From: Phlyctochytrium arcticum
Taxonomy: Eukaryota; Chytridiomycota; Chytridiomycetes; Chytridiales; Chytridiaceae
Length of the DNA: 64,000 nt
Assembly (NCBI GenBank): GCA_025602905.1
Contig: JAHLKI010000002.1
Span: 806,001-870,000, forward strand
Direction: 5' to 3'
Shown here: one piece after another, positions 57,501 to 64,000 of the stretch
Layout: every line of letters starts with the position of its first letter
How positions within the stretch are numbered: position 1 is the stretch's first letter
The notes under the pieces: generated by a model
Told to the model about the DNA's origin: nothing
Database searches by the model: none
Seen by the model: the letters and a program-made list of their open reading frames with translations, nothing else
Made by a program: the position numbers and the translations under genes

Positions 57501-57567
57501 GACCATTCATATGTTCGCCCTCATCGACATCTGGCACGACAAAGTCGGAAGACCCGTCGCTTGCCAT
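54560..57567 (-). CDS. SEY1: Sey1/atlastin-type GTPase (ER membrane fusion)
   Basis: Ten exons: 57567-57437, 57382-57282, 57223-57149, 57085-57000, 56947-56793, 56731-56614, 56559-56441, 56388-55272, 55208-54974, 54918-54560; 831 aa. Seen: P-loop GSQSTGKS, the switch region [41 protein letters not shown], a long helical bundle in exon 8, two closely spaced membrane helices ([17 protein letters not shown] and [13 protein letters not shown]) and a charged tail. It mediates homotypic fusion of ER tubules. The fifth intron has a GC donor (GG|GCAAGT...ACAG), the only one that keeps [15 protein letters not shown] in frame. Length and motifs are normal for Sey1. Confidence 0.95.
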
Positions 57568-58125
57568 CGTGCCTACGGTACCACTAGTTTATCTACCACC
57601 AGGTGTTCGCTCGAAATGCGCCGGATTCGACTGAAACAATTTCTATGCGGCGCTATGTGGTTAGAGTGGTTCATCTCTGGGAAAAGTTTCACCGACACCT
57701 TACCTATATGTAAATGCTTCAGATATAAAAACTGCGTATAGATCGCCTTTTTCAGTCTTGGAAAATCAGCGTCACTGAACTGGCCGGCCGCTGACGTCGC
57801 ACAGAGCACCATGACTGGGCGGCCACCACCAAGTTCGGCTTAATGAGCAGCGGCGCAGCAGTAGCAGCCGGTGCTGGCGACGACTTCCGGAACTTTGGTC
57901 GAGCACCACAACTGCCAGCATCCCAACCTTTACCTTTGTCAAGCAGAGGCAACTCCGTCGACGAACAACAACAATCCAAGGATCAAGGCCTTCCTGGGAG
58001 TCTTGTTAGTGGACCCTTTGCAGCTGGTGGTTGCATCAGCGTCTCCAGGAAGTGCTGAGCCTCACTCGATTGGAAGTTTGGACTCTTTAATACATACTTG
58101 GGATACCGGAGAAGAAAAGAATCTT
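57568..58125. other. Divergent region between SEY1 and CKA1
   Basis: A plus-strand ATG at 57843 opens 71 codons (SGAAVAAGAGDDFRNFGRAPQ onward). The CK2 frame itself is open back to 57871 without an ATG. Together they suggest a possible upstream exon or longer N-terminus for CK2, but no splice joining them is convincing. Confidence 0.4.
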
Positions 58126-59339
58126 ATGGCTGTCAGCATTGCGAGGGCGCACGCGAACGTGTGCCATATCCAACCTCGGGAGTACTCAGACTATGACAAT
58201 TTCCATATACAGTGGAAGTAAGAACATCTCTATCAATCAAAGCTGAACGAGTACTCACCTTTACCGGTCACAGTGGACAAGAGAACTATGAAATCATTCG
58301 TAAAGTAGGCCGGGGAAAGTACTCTGAAGTATTTGAGGGAATAAATATCGCAACGAATACTCGAGTGTGCATCAAAGTATTGAAACCCGTGAAGAAGAGG
58401 AAAATCAAACGCGAAATTATGATTTTGCAAACTTTGGCGGGCGGGCCAAACATTATTCGTCTCTTGGATGTTGTCCGTGAACCCCAATCAAAGACCCCTG
58501 CGCTGATTTTTGAGCATATAAACAATACCGATTTCAAGACGCTGTATCCAAAACTTACCGATGCGGACGTACGGTACTACATCTTTGAACTTTTGAAGGC
58601 CCTTGAGTTTTCGCACTCACGAGGAATCATGCACCGGGATGTGAAACCACATAACGTGATGATTGATCACGAAAAGAGGCAGTTGCGCCTGATTGATTGG
58701 GGCCTGGCCGAATTTTACATTCCGGAAACGGAATACAACGTACGGGTAGCATCAAGATACTTTAAAGGGCCGGAGCTATTGGTGGATTTTGTGGATTACA
58801 ACTACGCCTTGGACATGTGGAGTTTGGGCTGCGTCTTTGCAAGCATAGTGAGTATCTTGAACTTTGCCGTACTCAAGCATGTGCTTACGACAAAATCGCG
58901 TCTAGATATTTCGGAAAGAACCCTTTTTCCATGGAGCGGACAACTACGATCAATTAGTGAAGATTGCGAAAGTGTTGGGAACTGACTCCTTGTGGGAGTA
59001 CATTGACAAATACGAAATCGAATTGGATGCCAAGTATGACGAGATCCTTGGAAAGTACGTACTTTGTTTCCACGTTGCACTTGACTGGAGACAGTGTATT
59101 GATGTCTTTTTCTCCCTAGATACCCACGGAAGCCCTGGCGCAAGTTTGTCACTCCGGAAAATGAGCGGTATATCTCAGATGAAGCACTGGATTTTCTAGA
59201 TCGTTTACTTCGATACGATCACGAGGAACGACTGACGCCAATGGAGGCCATGGCACATCCCTATTTCGATTCGGTACGACCGGCAGATTGGAAGCCAGAT
59301 ACTGCCTTGGCTCCGGCACAACCCGAGGCAAAAGCGTAA
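58126..59339 (+). CDS. CKA1: Casein kinase 2 catalytic subunit alpha
   Basis: Four exons: 58126-58217, 58274-58847, 58906-59054, 59120-59339; 344 aa. Constitutively active Ser/Thr kinase of acidic sites. Seen: [13 protein letters not shown], the glycine loop [12 protein letters not shown], catalytic Lys in [17 protein letters not shown] (the basic substrate-binding cluster), [12 protein letters not shown], the DWG in place of DFG that marks CK2, [14 protein letters not shown], and [21 protein letters not shown]. The acceptor at 58905 restores [10 protein letters not shown]. The length is typical. The position of introns within a highly conserved protein makes the model secure. Confidence 0.97.
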
Positions 59340-59732
59340 ACAAACCCAGAGTCCTGTACATGTTTTGATTGAATTGTCAGATATCACGTATTATGTTTTT
59401 CCATTACTTTAATCTTTGGGCCATGCTATGGTCTCTATATGTGAACTCGCTTGACTAAACTTTGTAATGCGGGCGAGGGGACGGACGAAAAAAACATGGA
59501 TCATCGCAAGGTAATGACAAAAATGTTAATTGTTAACATGCGCAGACCGACTATATAGCTCATTGCAAGATAGTTGCAAGTGGTATCGCAGGTTCAAAGT
59601 ATTTACGCTAAAGCTAAATGGTATACAGAACCCTTCACAGCATCAAAAATGTAATCATGCGTTCTTCCTTAATTCCGTCCAGGACTCAGCCGCTTCACAC
59701 AAATGGCCCCCGGATTCGCAGGCGAACGTCTC
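59340..59732. other. Intergenic between convergent genes
   Basis: 3' flanks of CKA1 and the endosulfine gene. No gene seen. Confidence 0.5.
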
Positions 59733-60312
59733 CTATTGCGCGACCCCTGTTCCCTCCACCTTTTGCTCGTGAATCAAACTTGACTCTTTGGGTGGTACCT
59801 GATCCTTCTTCAGATTGGAAGGGACGGAGTGCGGGATCCGTTCGGGAGAGGGGTGTTGCGATCCAACCTCATCAGAAGAAGATTTTCCGGCTTTAGACAT
59901 TGCGTAGTCGCCAGAATCAAAGTATTTACGGTCACCTCCCTGTTCGAAAAAACCGCAGTTCAGACTCAACCAAAATTTGTGGACCACACGATTCGCCACA
60001 CACACCTTCAAACGCTGGCCAAGAACTTGCTTCTTTGCTGGCGGCAGACGTCCGTACTTTTCGTAAAATGACTTGTCTTCCTCATTCAACTTCTGCAGAG
60101 CATAATATACGTTAATTTCCATTTGAGGTAGTTCGGGCAGACTTTTGCAGTGAAAATATCAACACAGCACACAGCTGGCACGTTTCGTACAGAGCCCAAC
60201 ACTTCCTTCGTCCATTCCCACCCATCGACTCTTCTGATCGGAGCCTACCTATCCTAAGAGAACAATTATAAAGCAAACCTACCGAGACATCAATTTCCTG
60301 CTTGGGAGGCAT
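59733..60312 (-). CDS. IGO1: Endosulfine/ARPP-19 family PP2A inhibitor (Igo-like)
   Basis: Three exons: 60312-60283, 60092-60006, 59939-59733; 107 aa. MPPKQEIDVS joins KLNEEDKSFYEKYGRLP, then after the second intron comes GGDRKYFDSGDYAMSKAGK. FDSGDY is the diagnostic motif whose Ser is phosphorylated by Greatwall/Rim15 kinases, converting the protein into an inhibitor of PP2A-B55; in fungi this controls quiescence and mitotic entry. The first intron is long (190 nt); its ends are consistent but a small extra exon inside is not excluded. The C-terminal tail is Ser/Pro/Lys-rich and disordered. The small size is normal for the family. Confidence 0.9.
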
Positions 60313-61292
60313 TATTCCAGTTTTCTCGCTTGTAGTTACAGGTGTGTATAGTACTAAGTAGCACAACTTCGGAACGTCTTTCTCTTTCGGCGTATATTAC
60401 TATCGGAAAGAAGGAAGCGAGTGTTAGAGGGATAACTTCTACGCGCGCGGTACATAAGCCAATCCAGCGATGTTCACCCGTTTCCCACGAGAAGCGCGCG
60501 TGTGCTAGCAAAGGGCTGTAGCAGGATGTGCGTACACACTCACCTTCACTATAATGTCGCTGATTTGATTAGTAGCAACGTCCTTATAAATGTTCTGAAA
60601 GTTGTTGTTTGGTCTGCTGGTCTGGTGGTCTTGTTGGGTTTGCTCACTTGCGTCTCCGCACGAAATATCACCGCGGGTGCAATTATGCCCAACGGGCAAT
60701 ATTTTATAGTTGCGGTTAACACTCTCTCGTAATCGAACCTCCGATGCTGGGGACAGGGGTGGTGCCGAATTGATCAAAGAAATACCATGTTGCATAAGTT
60801 GCATATGCATAGTTAAAATGGCAAGCATTGATGTCCACCTGTATATATACCCTCGCAAAACTTGGTCAAAGTACCCGTAACAGGATTCTTAGAATCTTCT
60901 TCATGTAATTTTGGCACTCCGTCCTTGACGTTTCTCCGTAATGCAACAGATCCAGATCTTGCCATATGCAAAATTTGTAGAGAGCCCATGCATAAGGATT
61001 GCGTGGTAGATTTTGAATGGGAGTTGAAATTTCTAAATTTCTCTTGAATGCCAAAATATGTTTAAATGTTCAAAGCGGAGATGGCAAAATTCTCCGAATT
61101 AAGGGAAACCCTTCTCTACCCCAAAAAGGAGCTCACATCCCCTAATGCCGCTACATCTTGCCACAATAAAATTCTTACTTGCGTGAGCAGAGCAGGACCT
61201 CCCTCACAAAAAATAGTTCCGGACTCAAGTTACGACTCCCTCTCAAGCGCTCCACCTCGATCTTGTTCCCTTTGAGCCGTACCAGGAAAAAC
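60313..61292. other. Intergenic, no confident gene
   Basis: About 1 kb. A minus frame at 60505-60858 (118 codons, SASEQTQQDHQTSRP-like Gln-rich part) and plus frames at 60502-60732 and 60862-61047 overlap and compete; none shows a family or splice support. It contains the promoters of the endosulfine and CFAP77-like genes. Confidence 0.4.
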
Positions 61293-62917
61293 ATGGCTCC
61301 AGGATCAACTGGCAACGGGCCAGTCATGTCCGCCAATGCCGGAAACATCCCTATCGTTACGCCTTTGGCCTTCACTTCCGCTGGTCGTTCCACTACCAAC
61401 GTTCTGTTGGTTAAAGATCATGTTGGAAAGACCCGTCCGTCGGTTTACAGCCTACCTGGATTGAATCATGTCTACGGCAAAAAAGTACCTCGCGACCCCA
61501 ACGAGTGTGCAGCGACCGGTAAGTACCTATTGGTACTGTTGCCTCACCCTGAGAGCTCAAATTAATGCTATGCCTGCGAAGTTTTGCAACATTGGCATGT
61601 GCGAGCTCTTTCCAAAGATAGTACTCCCGCACTCGATTATGTTGCAATGAATCTGAACAGTGCCAAGCATGGGCTGATTGATCCCAAGGATATTCGAGAG
61701 TATCGCAAACGTCACCCGGTTCGCATACATGTTGCGCACGATGACCAAAACGCGCAAGGCACCCGAAGCTCTGACGGAGGCAGTGTTTTATATCGAAAAT
61801 CTGCTTTACCCAGCGATCGTGATAATTGGTTCACCTACGGTAAACCCACCCGGTATGTAATAGCACAAGTCTGTATATAGCACATCGTCTGATCTACCAT
61901 TTAAAGACCATCGACCCCCGTCGCTTCATTGATGACAGACAAATATCAGAGGGAGTGGCTGGAAGAACAGGAAAAACTCGAGAACGAACGAGCACAGGCA
62001 TCTATGAAGGTAGCCCCTATTGAGACGTGCAGCACTTGACGTACTTGAGCTGAACATAAAAGTAGGTCAAAGTTAAGAAGCGACACCACAAGGCCGTGCA
62101 ACCACGTCCACAGCCTGGTCTCTTAAGCAATCCTATTGCAGAACGTGACCCTTGGACCCTGTGGAAGATGAGCAAGTTCGACAAGGTCGGGCCGCATCTG
62201 AACACTTGGCGCGAGTCTGAAGATCCTGCCATGAATTTTGAATCCCAACATCAAAACCCTTTCCGTGTAGTCAATGATAAGTGGCTAGGAGTGCAACCAC
62301 GGGAGATGACACGGCCAATATATATGCAGCCTGTCGCGGCAGCTGCAGAGAAGTTGACTAAAGGTCGAAGAACCCCCCAGAAAGCCAAGGCGCGGCAAGA
62401 TGAGGGTAAAGTTCGGGGAGGCAAGGAAGTACGGTTTGTAGTAGAAGAATGGAAGGATTCAGCAGGAAACGTACGAACAAGGTCACAACTCCCGAAACCT
62501 GGTGAAATTCCGGATGACACTCATCATGAAGCAAGAATTACCACCACCCAGGCTCATATAAGCCCAGCCTATATTGATTCAAAAACTATTCAAACTACTA
62601 AAGCAGCTAATGGAAAAATCACTCAGGCCACCGAGATTGCGTCGCATGCTTGCCCCATCGCAGGTACCTCTACTGTGCGAACAACCGAGATCAAGGAAGG
62701 CAAGGCCCCAAGAACTACAGTGACGGAAACATCAACGGACCCAGTTACAAAAATGCAATTCGTTGACTCGTACGCCATGGGTGCCGCACCACTCTCGACG
62801 GGTAAGCCTGCGCCAGTGACCAGCACAGCGGCGCGAATGGACAAAGTTAAGGCTCTCCCAGGGCTTCCTGCAAAGACCGGCGATTTCACTGCTGTCGCCG
62901 GGGCAATTACAGTGTAA
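61293..62917 (+). CDS. CFAP77: CFAP77-like axonemal microtubule-associated protein
   Basis: Four exons: 61293-61518, 61582-61852, 61907-62009, 62066-62917; 483 aa. The N-terminal half follows the CFAP77 pattern: NVLLVKDHVGKTRPSVYSLPG, HVYGKKVPRDPNECAATVLQHW, then AMNLNSAKHGLIDPKDIREYRKRH. A charged helix (YQREWLEEQEKLENERAQ) and PWTLWKMSKFDKVGPHLNT follow. CFAP77 is an inner-junction/doublet-associated protein of motile cilia. The last about 200 residues are Thr/Ser/Lys-rich and without a domain, longer than I expect for the family. Its presence implies a flagellated zoospore. Family confidence is moderate to good; the C-terminal extension could be lineage-specific. Confidence 0.78.
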
Positions 62918-63332
62918 AAATTGGGCACCTTGCTGAACCTGCCATAATCTTTTTACAAACAGAGAGTTACGCGCTCGAATCCAGCCCTTATGTTTCTGTG
63001 ATTTAATTGTACAACTGAATGAATAAAAAACCGACCTTCACGAACTTGAAAGTCCCAAAATCTAAATCGCAATGATATGACTACATACACCGTACACCCC
63101 CTTCCACGCCACCGACCTCCATGTCTCCAAACTGAGAAAGAGGGTGATAAATACTATAATTAATGGGTTATGGCAGTGACTGGGACAAACGGGTCCATTC
63201 GTAGTACCATTCCGGGCTTGGAACAGGGGCCGCTCGAAAATCCCTCATTTTCGAGTCTATAACACAAATACGGTGCCTGTCCCATTTGGCCGTTGGGGAA
63301 GCATGGAAGGACACTAGAGATGGATGTCAAAT
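62918..63332. other. Intergenic between convergent genes
   Basis: 3' flanks; no gene seen. Confidence 0.5.
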
Positions 63333-64000
63333 TCATTGTCGTCTAAAATGCAAACGCGTGTGTAAAGACATACCGTTTTTATACCGAGGTTCATCTGCCC
63401 ATGCTCGCAAACCTTCATCAGTGCCGACCCGGATAATTCGTGGAATTACCCTACCATTTCTGCGCCGCCTTGGTTCAGTGCCAAGCAGGCGGTCACATCC
63501 CGAGAGATTGATTCGCTTCAGATGTTTGCCTTGCTTTGCCATAGAGAACACAACCCTTGGATCTACCAAACCATGGCAGTGTGAGACATCCAGCTCAACA
63601 AGTTTGGGAGCAAGCACGGGTAAGACACGCAAGCAGTCATCAGAAAGAACACCGATCTGAGATAGACTAATGCGCTGAAGCGAAGGTGAAGCCAACATTG
63701 CTGCGGCAGAACAAGGTGCAGTCGCTCCCGCACACAGCACGCCTTCTAGTGCCAAAAAATGAGGCCCTGCATGAGGACAGAGTGCTAGCTGCAATTTTTC
63801 TTCCGGGCGTAAGGTCGGGGATGTCAACAAACGGTGCTTGATGTTGGTGAAAGTTTGGTACAAGTTTATTCCACGATTGCATGCCAAACACAAGTTCTGC
63901 AATTTGCGACAATTCATCAAAATGGGAGCTACACCTACTGCAGTAACTTTGCAATGTGACAGGTCTAGGTAGGTAAGCTCGTGACAGTGCTCAGCTAGCG
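63333..64000 (-). CDS. Leucine-rich-repeat protein (F-box/Amn1-like), partial
   Basis: The 3' part of a minus-strand gene, open to the window edge. LRRs of the cysteine-containing type are visible: HELTYLDLSHCKVTAVG, KLQNLCLACNRGI, LQRISLSQIGVLSDDCLRV, KLVELDVSHCHGLVDP and LKRINLSGCDRLLG. This repeat type is found in F-box adaptors of SCF ubiquitin ligases and in Amn1. The start and any F-box lie beyond 64000. An intron within the visible part cannot be excluded, but the frame is continuous from 64000 to the stop at 63333. Confidence 0.7.
   Translation of the reverse strand, partial: LAEHCHELTYLDLSHCKVTAVGVAPILMNCRKLQNLCLACNRGINLYQTFTNIKHRLLTSPTLRPEEKLQLALCPHAGPHFLALEGVLCAGATAPCSAAAMLASPSLQRISLSQIGVLSDDCLRVLPVLAPKLVELDVSHCHGLVDPRVVFSMAKQGKHLKRINLSGCDRLLGTEPRRRRNGRVIPRIIRVGTDEGLRAWADEPRYKNGMSLHTRLHFRRQ

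Noticed and set aside
57871..58125. N-terminal extension of casein kinase 2 alpha
   Set aside because: The frame is open but has no ATG, and the residues have no counterpart in CK2; the ATG at 58126 gives the usual length.

Overview
The window is nuclear DNA of a fungus. Genes are compact, lie on both strands and carry many short GT-AG introns, mostly about 50-70 nt, often with a CTAAC- or CTAAT-like branch site. Fungal-type regulators are present (an Mga2/Spt23-like membrane-tethered factor, Hap2/NF-YA, an Igo-type endosulfine, Sey1). A CFAP77-like axonemal gene at 61293-62917 implies a flagellated stage, so I infer a zoosporic lineage of chytrid type; this is an inference. I saw no virus, plasmid, CRISPR array or typical transposon. 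Almost all genes were rebuilt by hand-splicing, requiring the reading phase to close at every junction. I recognise 27 gene families with reasonable confidence.

Layout. 515-4519 (-) Mga2-like factor; 5486-6094 (-) U1-type zinc-finger protein; 7070-8154 (+) Gos1 SNARE; 9503-9786 (-) twin CX9C protein, divergent from 10152-12182 (+) dihydrolipoamide dehydrogenase; 12511-15750 (+) MCM2; 15963-16726 (+) DUF4112 protein. A tandem duplication of about 1.3 kb (16760-19390) holds an intact SnoaL/NTF2-like gene and a broken second copy. Then 19544-21513 (+) flavin monooxygenase. Next come two or three tandem tRNA-like Pol III units (21926-22707), the least explained structure in the window.

23394-24627 (-) is a tail-anchored acyl-CoA-binding protein, divergent from 24856-26436 (+) glycosyltransferase; 26711-30235 (-) is an NF-X1 zinc-finger protein. 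From 30250 to 33800 there are only gene fragments, a tandem repeat and one small hypothetical gene. Then 34158-35255 (+) NF-YA/Hap2; 37060-38212 (+) LigB-like protein; 38587-40285 (+) threonine aldolase; 40386-41751 (-) Dus4-like tRNA-dihydrouridine synthase; 42319-44498 (+) poly-Q bHLH factor; 45017-45699 (-) FHIT hydrolase; 46295-48709 (-) ABCF ATPase; 49206-50857 (+) shugoshin; 51242-52915 (+) GH5-like protein with membrane spans inside the catalytic domain; 53009-54352 (-) DHHC palmitoyltransferase; 54560-57567 (-) Sey1; 58126-59339 (+) casein kinase 2 alpha; 59733-60312 (-) endosulfine; 61293-62917 (+) CFAP77-like; 63333-64000 (-) LRR protein running off the window.

The genes are mostly independent housekeeping functions, not one pathway. 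Loose themes are ER/Golgi membrane biology (Mga2-like, Gos1, Sey1, DHHC enzyme) and cell cycle and chromosome biology (MCM2, shugoshin, CK2, endosulfine). The gene models show several unusual exons: an ATG-only coding exon (MCM2), exons of 5, 12 and 14 nt (FHIT, DHHC, shugoshin) and a GC-AG intron (SEY1).
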